Below, piece by piece: positions 17,993 to 29,784 of a stretch of DNA of 64,000 bases. The translations under genes were made by a program, and so were the position numbers. The DNA is taken from contig NZ_FNSZ01000001.1 in the NCBI RefSeq assembly GCF_900105245.1, forward strand, positions 1,054,001 through 1,118,000, written 5' to 3'. This stretch comes from Streptomyces sp. 1222.5 (lineage in GTDB: Bacteria > Actinomycetota > Actinomycetes > Streptomycetales > Streptomycetaceae). Below the pieces are notes generated by a model, which was given only the letters and a program-made list of their open reading frames with translations, made no database searches and was not told the DNA's origin. The first letter of the stretch is position 1; every line of letters starts with the position of its first letter.

Positions 17993-20272
17993 TCAGGCGG
18001 CCGAGGGGAAGCGTTCCCAGACCCGGTGGGCGCCGAGCAACCGGGTGAGCTGCTGCAGCACCGCCGTCGCGGTGTCACCGGCGACCACACCGGGGGCGTC
18101 GAGCGGGATGCCGGCCGCCTCCAGCGCGGCCTCGCCGCCCTTGGCCGCACCGATGGCCTTGCCGTGCCGGTAGGCCTCCGCCAGCAGCAGTCCCACCCGG
18201 GGGTCGGGGGTGCCCAGTTGGGCCGTGGGCGTGCCGGCCTTGGCATCGCGGGCACCGTAGGCGTCGACGCCTACCCCGGGGGTCCCGGCCACCAGCAGGG
18301 CGTCGAACTCCACCGAACGGGCGGTGGCATAGGTCCGCTGGACGGTCAGGGTGTCCGCGCCGTCACCGAGGGTGCCGCCGGCCGGTGCCACGATCAGGGG
18401 GACCATGCCGCCGCTCAGCACCTCCTCGCGCACGGCCCGTACGCCGTCGAGGTCGCCGTCGGGGCCGGTGACGATGCCGACGATCCGGCCGTCGGTCGGC
18501 CAGGTGTGACCGACCTGGGAGAGGGCGGGGCTCGGTTCGACCTCGGCCAGGGGCACGGTCGGCCCGGGTGCGGGCAGGCCGAGTCCGGCGGCGACGCCCG
18601 CGCACAGCTCCGGATCGATGTTCGCGAGCACCTGCAACGCCCGCTCCCGGATGGCCTGTTCGTAGCACTTGGCGAGTTCGAAGGAGTAGGCGCCGATGAT
18701 GTGCTCGCGCTCCACCGGGCTCATGCTGAGCCAGAACCGGCGGGGCTGGCTGAAGTGGTCGTCGAACGACTCCGGTGCCTCACGGACCTTGGTGGCCTCC
18801 GGCACCCGTACGGGCGTCTCGATGAACGCGCCCGTGTCGGCGCCCGCGGTGAACGGGCAGCCACCGTCGAGGGAGTTGGGCCGGTAGGGGGCGACACCGC
18901 GGTGCACCGCGGTCTGGTGGAAGCCGTCGCGCAGCATGTCGTTGACGGGCGAGTGCGGCCGGTTGATCGGGATCTGCGGGAAGTTGGGCCCGCCCAGCCG
19001 GGTGATCTGCGTGTCCAGGTAGGAGAACAGCCGGCCGGCCAGCAGCGGGTCGTCGGTGACGTCGATGCCGGGGACGAGGTGGCCGACGTGGAAGGCGACC
19101 TGCTCGGTCTCGGCGAAGTAGTTCGACGGGTTGCGGTTGAGGGTGAGCAGGCCGATGGGCTGCACGGGGGCGAGTTCCTCGGGGACGATGTTCGTCGCGT
19201 CCAGCAGATCGATGCCCTCGAAGGTCTGCTCGGGGGTGTCGGGGAAGGTCTGGATGCCCAGCTCCCACTCCGGGTAGGCGCCGGACTCGATGGCGTCGTA
19301 GAGGTCGCGGCGGTGGAAGTCGGGGTCGACGCCGTTGATGATCTGCGCCTCCTCCCACACCAGGGAGTGCACGCCCAGTCTCGGCTTCCAGTGGAACTTC
19401 ACCAGGGTGGTCTCGCCGGCTGCGTTCACCAGGCGGAAGGTGTGGACGCCGAAGCCCTCCATCGTCCGGAAGGAGCGCGGGATGCCCCGGTCGGACATGT
19501 TCCACAGGGTGTGGTGGGTGGCCTCGGTGTGCAGCGTGACGAAGTCCCAGAAGGTGTCGTGGGCGCTCTGGGCCTGCGGGATCTCCCGGTCGGGGTGCGG
19601 CTTGGCGGCGTGGACGACGTCCGGGAACTTGATCGCGTCCTGGATGAAGAACACCGGGATGTTGTTGCCGACGAGGTCGAAGACGCCCTCGCTGGTGTAG
19701 AACTTCGTCGCGAACCCCCGGGTGTCGCGGACGGTGTCGGAGGAACCCCTCGAACCGAGCACGGTGGAGAAGCGGACGAACACCGGAGTCTCGCTGTCCT
19801 CGGCGAGGAACGCCGCCTTGGTGACGCCGGCCGCGGTGCCGTAGCTGCGGAAGACGCCGTGCACGCCCGCGCCGCGGGCGTGCACGACACGCTCGGGGAT
19901 GCGCTCGTGGTCGAAGTGCATGACCTTCTCGCGCAGGTGGTGGTCCTGGAGCAGGACCGGGCCGCGGGGGCCCGCCTTGAGCGAGTGGTCGGTGTCGTAC
20001 AGCCGGGTGCCCTGCGCGTCGGTCAGATAGCTGCCGCTCTGGGCCATCCGTGCCTGGTCGGCGCCGGTGGGCTGACCGGTGGGCGAGACGGTGTCCGGGC
20101 CGGTCTGGTCGGGCTTGGGCGGCAACGGCTCCCGAGGCTCCGTCGGTTCGGCGAACGGCGGCGACTCGGGGCCCGGCTTGCCGGGCACGCCGTCCTCCGG
20201 ACCCTCGGCAGCACCGTGCAGGGCCTTCGCCACCTTGTCCGCCGCATGCTTGAGGGGATTGGTCTCGCTCAT
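17993..20272 (-). CDS. katE: Large-subunit (clade 2) monofunctional catalase
   Basis: 759 residues, the HPII-type length. Residues about 75-560 are the haem catalase core: essential His in [15 protein letters not shown], Asn in [11 protein letters not shown], and the proximal haem-ligand region [14 protein letters not shown] with the tyrosine. The C-terminal 150 residues form the extra DJ-1/PfpI-like domain of large catalases ([15 protein letters not shown] ... [12 protein letters not shown]). The N-terminal 70 residues are low-complexity. The ATG at 20272 has AAGGA about 9 nt upstream and begins [14 protein letters not shown]. No regulator gene adjoins. It complements the cytoplasmic CpeB, giving two catalase types in the window. 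Confidence 0.95.
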   Translation of the reverse strand: MSETNPLKHAADKVAKALHGAAEGPEDGVPGKPGPESPPFAEPTEPREPLPPKPDQTGPDTVSPTGQPTGADQARMAQSGSYLTDAQGTRLYDTDHSLKAGPRGPVLLQDHHLREKVMHFDHERIPERVVHARGAGVHGVFRSYGTAAGVTKAAFLAEDSETPVFVRFSTVLGSRGSSDTVRDTRGFATKFYTSEGVFDLVGNNIPVFFIQDAIKFPDVVHAAKPHPDREIPQAQSAHDTFWDFVTLHTEATHHTLWNMSDRGIPRSFRTMEGFGVHTFRLVNAAGETTLVKFHWKPRLGVHSLVWEEAQIINGVDPDFHRRDLYDAIESGAYPEWELGIQTFPDTPEQTFEGIDLLDATNIVPEELAPVQPIGLLTLNRNPSNYFAETEQVAFHVGHLVPGIDVTDDPLLAGRLFSYLDTQITRLGGPNFPQIPINRPHSPVNDMLRDGFHQTAVHRGVAPYRPNSLDGGCPFTAGADTGAFIETPVRVPEATKVREAPESFDDHFSQPRRFWLSMSPVEREHIIGAYSFELAKCYEQAIRERALQVLANIDPELCAGVAAGLGLPAPGPTVPLAEVEPSPALSQVGHTWPTDGRIVGIVTGPDGDLDGVRAVREEVLSGGMVPLIVAPAGGTLGDGADTLTVQRTYATARSVEFDALLVAGTPGVGVDAYGARDAKAGTPTAQLGTPDPRVGLLLAEAYRHGKAIGAAKGGEAALEAAGIPLDAPGVVAGDTATAVLQQLTRLLGAHRVWERFPSAA

Positions 20273-20879
20273 CAGTGGCAGTCCTTCGCTGGTCATGGGG
20301 GGTCCGCGCGGGGCGCGGTGAGGTGCGCGCCGCGCGGTGGCCACGCCGAGGCATACGGCCGACTCGGTGAACGCATCGGGTCGAACGCGGAAGAAAGAGT
20401 CGACATGGCTGCCGTACCGAGGTCCCCGGGCCGGGGCGTCCGAAACCGGTAACCACGGGAGATTTCCGGTCGGGGTGAAGTCGGGCCGTCTCCTGATCGA
20501 GTGCCGGGGCAGGCCCGCCGGACGCACGGGTCCGGTCCCGGAGACCGCCGGACGGGGCCAAGGCCCGCCTGCCGGACGAGTCTTCGTCAGCTGGGCCGGC
20601 TTCTTGACCCGGGTGGCGGGCGCCCGTCCGGCCGCCCGCAGAGGCCACCCTATGCGCCGGTCGGCACGGCCGCAGGTCGGGACATACCGGTCACGTGCGC
20701 GCCATGACCCGCAGGGTCTGCGGAGCTGCGTGCGCGCGGGCCCGGGAGCACCTGGCCGGCACGGTGGGTGTGCGGACGCAGGGCCCCTCAGCGCGACCGG
20801 CCTCCGCTCAGCTCCGTCCGGCCGTCCCGGCCGCCGGTCCCGTCCCCGCGCGCCTGCGCGACGGCGGCGGACAGGGCCT
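20273..20879. other. Intergenic region upstream of katE
   Basis: About 600 bp. Open frames here are long only because of the high G+C content, and none has a Shine-Dalgarno with a recognisable product. The right part may hold the decayed N-terminal half of the AraC-type gene that follows, but I could not read a conserved domain in any frame. Confidence 0.35.
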
Positions 20880-21139
20880 GGCGGACCGCCTCTCGCCGAG
20901 CCGGCCGCCGCCGACCGCAACGACGCGCATCCGGTGATGCTGCGCCGGGCCCTCGCCTACATCGACGACCACGCGGACCAGCCCGTCACGGTGGCCGACA
21001 TCGCCGCGGCGGCGCATGTGACGGTACGCGCGCTGCAGTACGCCTTCCGCCGTCATCTGGACACCACCCCGGCCGTTTCGCGGGCCTCTACCGGGACACC
21101 TACCGCAGATCTCCGCACGAGACCCTGTCCGCCGACTGA
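20880..21139 (+). pseudogene. Remnant of an AraC-family regulator with internal deletion
   Basis: The first helix-turn-helix of an AraC C-terminal domain is clear from about 20916 (LRRALAYIDDHADQPVTVAD, IAAAAHVTVRALQYAFRRHL, DTTP). The frame then runs on without meaning. From about 21064 a different frame gives the normal end of such proteins (HPGRFAGLYRDTYRRSPHET, LSAD, stop at 21139). The join falls at CACCACCCCGGCC, where DTTP and HPGRF share a similar base string. In intact relatives these parts are separated by roughly 30 or more residues that carry the second recognition helix, so DNA-binding function should be lost. An N-terminal sensor domain is not recognisable upstream. Confidence 0.75.
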
Positions 21140-21157
21140 GGAGCGGTCCGGGAAGGC

Positions 21158-21199
21158 GGCCGTTCCGGGACGGGAGCCCGGCCCCGTCCCGGAACGGCC
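21158..21199. terminator. Strong terminator hairpin
   Basis: Perfect 17-bp arms (ggccgttccgggacggg and its complement) with an 8-nt loop, immediately beyond the stop of the F5/8C beta-helix gene (minus) and 18 bp after the AraC remnant (plus). Confidence 0.9.
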
Positions 21200-21206
21200 T
21201 CGCGGA

Positions 21207-23762
<2,556 letters not shown>

Positions 23763-23784
23763 GCGGCGGCTCCATGCGGCTGCG

Positions 23785-23836
23785 GGGGCCGGAATACCGG
23801 CCCCACCACTTAGTTCATGTTTTGATTTAAGTGGTG
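23785..23836 (-). promoter_or_regulatory. Leader hairpin and inverted repeat upstream of the beta-helix gene
   Basis: A perfect palindrome ggggccgg-aata-ccggcccc (23785-23804) lies 22 bp upstream of the ATG, probably in the mRNA leader. Overlapping its edge is an inverted repeat with 9-bp arms, caccactta (23804-23812) and taagtggtg (23828-23836), in an A+T-rich stretch likely to contain the promoter. The latter is a candidate operator for an unidentified regulator. Confidence 0.5.
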
Positions 23837-23900
23837 AACCAAGCGGGCCACAAGCCTTCGGAAGCCAAATCCTTCGAACAGCGTTGCCGGTGCGGTGACT

Positions 23901-24704
23901 TCAGCCGGTGGAGCGGATCAGATCCAGCAGCGCGGCGTGCGTCCCGGCGTCGGCCGCGGCGACGAGGCCGCCCGCCCCGGTGAGCACGGGCTCGCCGTAC
24001 AGACCGGTCACCGTGCAGCCCGCGGCCCGGCACAGCGCGATTCCGGCGGCGAAGTGCACGCTGTCGCGCAGATCGCCGTCGGTGACGTAGGCGGCCCTGC
24101 GCCCCGCGGCGACCCATGCCACCGCCAGGGTGCTGGAGATCACCCGGGGCCGGAACCGCTCGGTGAAGCCGGGCTCGCCCAGCAGGCGCACGGCCCGGAA
24201 TCCGGGCGCGCTGGGAAAGGGCGGGTCGAGGTTGACGTCGACCAGCGCGGAACCGGCCGACGGGGTCAGCTCCTCGTCGGTGCCGTCCCGGCGGACCCGG
24301 GCCCGCACGCCGTCGGTCCAGAACACCTCGCCGCTGAAGGGGTCGGCCGTCGCCGCCGCCGTGACGGCGGCGCCCTCGCGCAGGGCGACGTTCACGCCGA
24401 CGAGCATGGTGTGCACGGCGTAGTTGAGGGTGCCGCACAGTGGGTCGACCAGCCAGCGGCGGTATGCGCCCGCGGCACCGGTGCGTCCGCTCTCCTCGCC
24501 GGTCACCGCGTCCTGCGGGCGGGCTTCGCGCAGGATGTCCACGATGGCTTGCTCGGCGACGAGGTCGGCGGTCGTCGCGAAGTCGCCGGCGGACTTCTCG
24601 TGGCGCGCGAGGCGCTTGCCGTACAGGTCGCGCACCACCGCCGCGCCGGCCAGGGCCGCGGTCACGGCCAGTTGTGCGTCGGAGTCCCCGTTGATGATCG
24701 ACAT
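23901..24704 (-). CDS. Inositol-monophosphatase-like protein with altered metal site
   Basis: 267 residues from the ATG at 24704; a GTG 24 nt upstream is an alternative, and neither start has a strong ribosome site. The Li-sensitive phosphatase fold is shown by FATTADLVAEQAIVDIL, TGEESG with E70/E71, WLVDPLCGTLNYAV, and DSVHFAAGIALCRAAG near the C-terminus. In canonical enzymes the third motif is DPxDGTxN. Here the second Asp is Cys90 (DPLCGT), which removes a usual metal ligand, and the late WD motif reads DSVHF. It may be a divergent phosphatase on another substrate, or inactive. It is a single gene between unrelated minus-strand genes. Confidence 0.75.
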   Translation of the reverse strand: MSIINGDSDAQLAVTAALAGAAVVRDLYGKRLARHEKSAGDFATTADLVAEQAIVDILREARPQDAVTGEESGRTGAAGAYRRWLVDPLCGTLNYAVHTMLVGVNVALREGAAVTAAATADPFSGEVFWTDGVRARVRRDGTDEELTPSAGSALVDVNLDPPFPSAPGFRAVRLLGEPGFTERFRPRVISSTLAVAWVAAGRRAAYVTDGDLRDSVHFAAGIALCRAAGCTVTGLYGEPVLTGAGGLVAAADAGTHAALLDLIRSTG

Positions 24705-24795
24705 GGTCGCAGGATAGGAGGAAGTCACGGGAGGAGCCAGGCAGTCGGCTCGGACCCGCGCGGCCGGAGTGCGCCGGGCGGGCCCGAGCCGCCGT

Positions 24796-26586
24796 TCACC
24801 TCTCGACCGGGGTGAGGGTCAGGAGCTGTTCGGCTCCGGTGCGGCCGGCGCCGACGGAACTGCCGCTGCGGTCGGTCCAGTTGCGCACCGGCGTGGTCTC
24901 GGCGAGCCGGCCGGACCTGGCGGAGAGGCCGAGCACGAGGCCGCTGTACCGGTTGACCAGGTGGCAGGCGCCGTCGGCCGAGGCGTCGGGGATCACGAAC
25001 CACTGCTGCCCGACGGTGGGTCCGCCGCCGCGCTCCGCGGTGACGGTCGGCCTGGCGCCCCAGGCCCGGCCGGCCGCGGTGGTGGAGTCGACGCCCAGGA
25101 GACGACCGCTCGCCGCGTTGGCGACGGTGAACGCGCCGTCGCCGGTCGGCCGGAAGAGCCACGCGTCACGGCCGGATCGCGCGGGCTTCGCGATCGAGGT
25201 GGTGGCGGAACCGGACGCCTGGGCGAGGTACCGGCCCGCACCGCCGGCGATACGGTGCGCGCGGCCGGTGTCCACGGGCGGGGCCGCGGGGGCGGAGGGT
25301 CCGACGGTGAGGTCGACGTACTCGCCGGAGGCGTCGTGGGAGCAGCCGAAGGAGCAGTACGACCGGAAGCTCTTGCCCACGACGGCGGAGGAGGTGCGGT
25401 TCGCGCCGTCCAGGAACCAGCGGTACCAGGAGGCGTTGGTGTACCCGCCGGTGTCGCCGATGAGCCGCCACTTCTGGGTGGCCAGGTCGTCGGTGGCGTA
25501 CAGGTACTGCGGTGAGCCGCCGCTCTGGTCGACGGCCTGCGGGGTGCCGATGTACAGGCCGAGGTAGGCGTCGTAGGCGATGTTCATCACGAACAGCGGC
25601 GAGGTCGGCGGCATCTTCCCGGCCGCGATCTGCTCGGCGGACGTGCCGGTGTTCGCGGGGTCGTACTCGTCGGCGACGGGGGTGTAGCCGGTGGGGTGGC
25701 CGGCGTCGGCCGGGACGATGTTGCTCTCCCGGCCGCCCGTTCCGGGCTGCGTCCAGGCGCCGTCGTACCACTTGCGCCAGGAGCCGGGCGCCATCTTCCC
25801 GGCGATCGGCGCGCGCGCCACGTGCTCGTAGAACGCCTTCCAGCTGCCGCCCTTGTCGACGATCCGCGAGCCGTAATAGACGTAGAAGTAGCCCGAGGCG
25901 GTGTCGACGAACAGGCGCTGGTCGCCGTCGCCGTAGGAGTACGTCTGGTTCGGGAAGGCCGACGTGTCCCCGCGGCCGGTGCTGTACGGGGACGTGATGA
26001 CATGGTCCTCGATGGTCCAGGTGCGGCCCTGGTCGGTGGAGACGGCGTAGTCGATGGCGTCGTAGTGCAGTCCGTCGCCGAAGGGGCGCGGGGTGAACTC
26101 GTTGTGCACCAGGCCGTACCAGTCACCGGTGTCCGGGTCGACCCACACCCCGGACAGGTCGCAGTAGTTCTTCCTGGCGTAGCCGGAGCCGCTCGGGGCG
26201 TACGTCGCCTCACGGCCGGTGGGGCTGTTCTCGCACCGCCAGGTGGTGTCGTCGTTGCGGTCGGCGGGGTCGGCCGGGTCGGCCGCCTCGCTGAGCTTCT
26301 TGTCGTAGCCGGCGGTGTCGAAGTCCTTGCCGGTGTAGAAGTCCCAGACCCGCGGGTCCTGGGCGCCGTAGAGCGCGGCGGACTGCTGGTAGTGGAAGGT
26401 GCCGTCCTTGTCGATGAACGGGGTGGCGGGGGTGTCCGTGGGGTGGGTGAAGGGCACGGGGGCGCCGACGGTCACGCGGTAGGTGGCGCCGGCCGGGACC
26501 GGGGCCGCCGGGGAGGCTGTGCCACCGCCCAGGACCAGGGCGGCGGCCGCGGTCACGGCGCCGCCTGCTCTGCTCAAGAGTCGCAC
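24796..26586 (-). CDS. Secreted protein with C-terminal ricin-type lectin domain
   Basis: 596 residues. The GTG at 26586 has AAGGAG 5 nt upstream. The signal peptide (SRAGGAVTAAAALVLGGG) ends near ASPAAP. Residues about 40-430 contain many aromatic and Asp-box-like strands (DWYGLVHNEFTPRPFGDGLH, STDQGRTWTIEDHV, YFYVYYGSRIVDKGG, QYLYATDDLATQKW), suggesting a beta-propeller enzyme domain. Residues about 445-590 are a beta-trefoil ricin/CBM13-like module (YLAQASGSATTSIAKPARSG, QQWFVIPDASADGACHLVNR, YSGLVLGLS). An extracellular glycan-acting role is inferred. I cannot assign a glycoside hydrolase family. Confidence 0.7.
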   Translation of the reverse strand: MRLLSRAGGAVTAAAALVLGGGTASPAAPVPAGATYRVTVGAPVPFTHPTDTPATPFIDKDGTFHYQQSAALYGAQDPRVWDFYTGKDFDTAGYDKKLSEAADPADPADRNDDTTWRCENSPTGREATYAPSGSGYARKNYCDLSGVWVDPDTGDWYGLVHNEFTPRPFGDGLHYDAIDYAVSTDQGRTWTIEDHVITSPYSTGRGDTSAFPNQTYSYGDGDQRLFVDTASGYFYVYYGSRIVDKGGSWKAFYEHVARAPIAGKMAPGSWRKWYDGAWTQPGTGGRESNIVPADAGHPTGYTPVADEYDPANTGTSAEQIAAGKMPPTSPLFVMNIAYDAYLGLYIGTPQAVDQSGGSPQYLYATDDLATQKWRLIGDTGGYTNASWYRWFLDGANRTSSAVVGKSFRSYCSFGCSHDASGEYVDLTVGPSAPAAPPVDTGRAHRIAGGAGRYLAQASGSATTSIAKPARSGRDAWLFRPTGDGAFTVANAASGRLLGVDSTTAAGRAWGARPTVTAERGGGPTVGQQWFVIPDASADGACHLVNRYSGLVLGLSARSGRLAETTPVRNWTDRSGSSVGAGRTGAEQLLTLTPVER

Positions 26587-26735
26587 GGGTGCTCCTTGTC
26601 GCCGAAGGGCCGGTTGCACGGAACGATCGGGCCCCGGCGGATTCCCCGGCAATGGACTCCAGTGCTCCGCCTCTTGCACTTTCGCGAGCGGACGCGCCCC
26701 GGGCGTTCGCGGGTGGGCGAGCGGGAGCGCGCCGG

Positions 26736-27944
26736 TCAGTCCGCCGCGGGCGGGGCGGCCGGGAGGGCGGTGTCCCAGGCCAGTTGGCGGATCAGGTCCT
26801 CGTCCGGCGCCGTGGGACGGGCCGCTCCGCCGGCCGGACCGGCCGCGGTTTCGGTGGCCGGGCGGGACGGAGTGCGGGTGCCGCGGGAGATGCCCCCGCT
26901 GACGGTGATGTTGTGCTCCGCCCGCGGGCGGCGGTGCCGCTCGTACGCGGCGAACGCGCTGCGCGGGTCGGGCAGGTCGCGCAGGGCCTTGGCGAGGACG
27001 ACGGCGTCCTCCAGGGCCATGGAGGCTCCCTGGCCGGTCGCCGGGGAGGCCGCGTGGGCGGCGTCACCGATGAGCAGGACACGTCCGGAACGCCACGTGG
27101 CGCCCAGCGGCAGCTCGGTGGCGTTGGTGACCATGATGCCGTCGTCGGCGGCCTCGACCAGCTCGGCGGCGGGCGTGGCGTCCTTGCGCAGCAGCGGCAG
27201 CAACTGCCCGCGCAGGGCGGCCGACGGACCGCCAGAGGCGCCGGCGGGCAGCGGGACTCCACCGACCCGGGCGAACCAGTACGCCTCGCCGGCCGGCGAC
27301 ACCGCGTATCCGAAGGCGGCCTCGCTGCCCCGCACCATGGTGATGGTGCCGGCAGGACCGGCCACGGGGGCGGCGGTGGTGTAGCCGTAGTAGACACGCT
27401 GTCCCGCGTACCCCGGCCTGACGCCGGGTGTGATGAGCCGCCGGACGGTCGAGTTCAGCCCGTCGGCGCCGACGAGGAGGTCCCCGGTGGCGCTCGTGCC
27501 GTCGGCGAAGCGGGCGGTGACGCCGTCCGGGCCGTCCGTCACGGACTCCAGCCGGGCGCCGTGGCGCAGCGGGATGCCGCGGCGGGCGGTCTCGCCCTGG
27601 AGGGCGGCGTTCAGCTCGCCGCGGCGCAGGCAGCGGTAGCGCAGGGCCGGGTCGGCGGCCTCGCCGAGCGGTGCGTGCGCGGCCTCGGCGCCCTGGTGGT
27701 CGAGCAGGCGCAGGGAAGTCAGCGGAAAACCGACGGCCGTGACCGCGTCGGTGGCGTCCAGCTGGGCCAGGGCCCGCATGCCGTTGCTCGCCAGGGTCAA
27801 GAAGGCGCCGATGTCCTCGGCCGTGTCGGGGTGGGACTCGAACACGGTGACGTCGTACCCGGCCTTGCGCAGGCCCAGCGCGGTCGCGGTGCCCGCGATC
27901 CCGCCGCCGATCACCAGGACTTTCGTGACAGCCGTTCTGGTCAA
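26736..27944 (-). CDS. FAD-dependent aromatic-ring-type monooxygenase
   Basis: 402 residues. A TTG start at 27944 is chosen because GGGGAG lies 6 nt upstream; a GTG 15 nt further in is the alternative. The Rossmann dinucleotide motif is KVLVIGGGIAGTATALGLRK, the DG motif is LLVGADGLNSTVRR, and the second FAD motif is GRVLLIGDAAHAASPATGQG. This is the PHBH/salicylate-hydroxylase fold, which hydroxylates small aromatic or polyketide-like substrates with NAD(P)H and O2. No biosynthetic or catabolic partner adjoins, so the substrate is unknown. It is divergent from the Ppx/GppA gene. Confidence 0.88.
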   Translation of the reverse strand: MTRTAVTKVLVIGGGIAGTATALGLRKAGYDVTVFESHPDTAEDIGAFLTLASNGMRALAQLDATDAVTAVGFPLTSLRLLDHQGAEAAHAPLGEAADPALRYRCLRRGELNAALQGETARRGIPLRHGARLESVTDGPDGVTARFADGTSATGDLLVGADGLNSTVRRLITPGVRPGYAGQRVYYGYTTAAPVAGPAGTITMVRGSEAAFGYAVSPAGEAYWFARVGGVPLPAGASGGPSAALRGQLLPLLRKDATPAAELVEAADDGIMVTNATELPLGATWRSGRVLLIGDAAHAASPATGQGASMALEDAVVLAKALRDLPDPRSAFAAYERHRRPRAEHNITVSGGISRGTRTPSRPATETAAGPAGGAARPTAPDEDLIRQLAWDTALPAAPPAAD

Positions 27945-28101
27945 GTACCGCTCCCCTGCCGACAGTGGTCGTGCCCATCTAAGGGCAGGGCGGGCCGTAT
28001 GCGCGCATAGGGGGCCGAGATCCGGACAGCTCCGGGAGGCTGTGCACCGGCACGCCCCCCGTGCGAAGCGTCGAGGTCGTCGAACTGGGTACTTCCCGGC
28101 C

Positions 28102-29109
28102 ATGCGGGTGAGTGTGGTGGACGCGGGGTCGAACACGGTCAGACTGGTGATCGCGGATGTGGAGGGGGGTGTTCCGCTGCCGGTGCACACCGTCAAATGG
28201 AAGCTGCGCCTGTCCGAACATGTCGGTCCGGACGGCACCATCGCCGAGGAGGCGGTGGAGCAGCTGGTCAAGGCGGTGGCCGCGGCCGGCGCGACGGCCC
28301 GGCGGTGGCACGCCTCGGGGCCGCTGGCCTTCGCGACGGCGGTGGTGCGCGGCGCGCCCAACCGGCAGGAGATCCTGCACCGGGTGGCGTCGTCGACCGG
28401 GATCCGTATGTGCACGCTGCCGGGTGAGACCGAGGCCGAACTGACCTTCCTGGCCGCGCGGCGCTGGCTGGGCTGGAACGCGGGCCCGCTCGCACTGCTC
28501 GACATCGGCGGCGGCTCGCTGGAGGTGGCGTTCGGCAGGGGCCGGCTGCCCGACTTCGCCGTCTCCCTGCCGCTCGGCGCGAGCCGGCTGACGCGGGAGC
28601 ACTTGAGCGTCCAGGACCCGCCCGGGCCCGGTGAACTGAAGGAACTGCGCCGCCGGATCCGGCACGAGCTGCGGGACGTGGCCTCGCGGATCCGCTGGGA
28701 GCGGCCGCGCACCGCTGCCGTCACTTCGCGTACGTTCCAGCAGCTGGCCCGGTTGTGCGGGGCCGCACCGGGGCGGTTCGGCCCGTTCGTGGAGCGGGAG
28801 TTGGCCTGCGGGGACCTGGGCGAGGCGGTGCGCCGTCTCGCCGCGCTGCCCACCGTCGAGCGGGCCCAGCTGCCCGGGATCTCCGCGCCGCGCGCGGCCC
28901 AGAGCCTGGCCGGGGCGGTCGTCGGGCACACGGCGCTCAAGCTCATGGGGCTGCGCCGGGCCGTGGTCTGCCCCTGGGCGATCCGCGAGGGCGTCCTGCT
29001 GCGCTACATCGAGGACGGCGCCGACTGGTGGACCGACGCCACCGGCTCCGACGGCTCGGACGCGCCGCCCCCTACGGCGACCCTGCGCATAGCCGGTCCG
29101 CCCGCGTAG
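28102..29109 (+). CDS. Ppx/GppA-family phosphatase
   Basis: 335 residues with the ASKHA ATPase fold: phosphate-1 loop VVDAGSNTVRLVIADVEGG, LPGETEAELTFLAA, and phosphate-2 loop ALLDIGGGSLEVAFGRG, which ends in the catalytic-region glutamate. The length equals a Ppx/GppA core without the C-terminal HD domain, as in other actinobacterial paralogues. These are exopolyphosphatases and/or (p)ppGpp 5'-phosphohydrolases, linking it to phosphate storage or the stringent response. A lipoprotein gene follows after 78 bp. Confidence 0.88.
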   Translation: MRVSVVDAGSNTVRLVIADVEGGVPLPVHTVKWKLRLSEHVGPDGTIAEEAVEQLVKAVAAAGATARRWHASGPLAFATAVVRGAPNRQEILHRVASSTGIRMCTLPGETEAELTFLAARRWLGWNAGPLALLDIGGGSLEVAFGRGRLPDFAVSLPLGASRLTREHLSVQDPPGPGELKELRRRIRHELRDVASRIRWERPRTAAVTSRTFQQLARLCGAAPGRFGPFVERELACGDLGEAVRRLAALPTVERAQLPGISAPRAAQSLAGAVVGHTALKLMGLRRAVVCPWAIREGVLLRYIEDGADWWTDATGSDGSDAPPPTATLRIAGPPA

Positions 29110-29187
29110 CCGGTGCCCGGCTCCGTGCTCACGGCGGTGGCCGAGGCATGTTGGTGGGGAGCGGACCGAGACCGGGAGGTGGCCGGC

Positions 29188-29754
29188 ATGCGGTGGTGGA
29201 CCCTGGGGGGTGCGGTCGCCGCGATCGTCGTGGTGGCCGGGTGCGGGGCGTCGTCGGAGCGCGGTGGGCAGGCCGGTGCGTCCGCAGGCGGGTCGGCCCG
29301 GCCGCCGGAGTCGGCGTCGTCGGCCCAGAGGTCCTCGCCGCCCGGTCCCCCGGTGTCCCCGGGCGTCTCCGTGCCTGGTTCTTCGGCCGTGCCGGATTCA
29401 TCGGCCGTGCCGGGGCGCTGCCTCGCCGGGCGGGCCGAGCTGGCCGTCTCCCCCGGCGATCCGGTGCGGCGGCGGTTGTGCGTGCGGCCCGGGACGGTGG
29501 TGACCCTCGTGCTGCGGCCCCGGGTGGACGACAAGCGCTGGGAGAGGGTGCGGAGTTCGGCCCCCGCCCTCGTCGTCGCGTCCGGCTGGCGCCTGGACGC
29601 CGACGGCACCGCGCACGCCGCCCTGCGCTCTGCGGGCGCCCGGGGAGGTGAGGCCCGGGTCACCGTGGCCGCCAGGGCGCCGGACGTGGCGGGTGCGACC
29701 CGCCCGGTCTTCACGCTGGACGTGCGCGTGGTGCCGTACCCGCGGGAGGGGTGA
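29188..29754 (+). CDS. Putative lipoprotein of unknown function
   Basis: 188 residues. The ATG at 29188, with GGGAGGT 8 nt upstream, is preferred to an in-frame start at 29113. The signal peptide WWTLGGAVAAIVVVAGCG ends in a lipobox (VVAGC), so the cysteine should be lipidated. A low-complexity Ser/Pro/Gly linker (about 25-75) precedes a folded region with two cysteines (GRCLAGRAELAVSPGD ... RRLCVRPGTVVTLVLRP). This looks like a small beta-rich domain. No family was recognised. Confidence 0.7.
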   Translation: MRWWTLGGAVAAIVVVAGCGASSERGGQAGASAGGSARPPESASSAQRSSPPGPPVSPGVSVPGSSAVPDSSAVPGRCLAGRAELAVSPGDPVRRRLCVRPGTVVTLVLRPRVDDKRWERVRSSAPALVVASGWRLDADGTAHAALRSAGARGGEARVTVAARAPDVAGATRPVFTLDVRVVPYPREG

Positions 29755-29784
29755 CCCGGCACCGGCCGGATCACCCCTCGGCGC

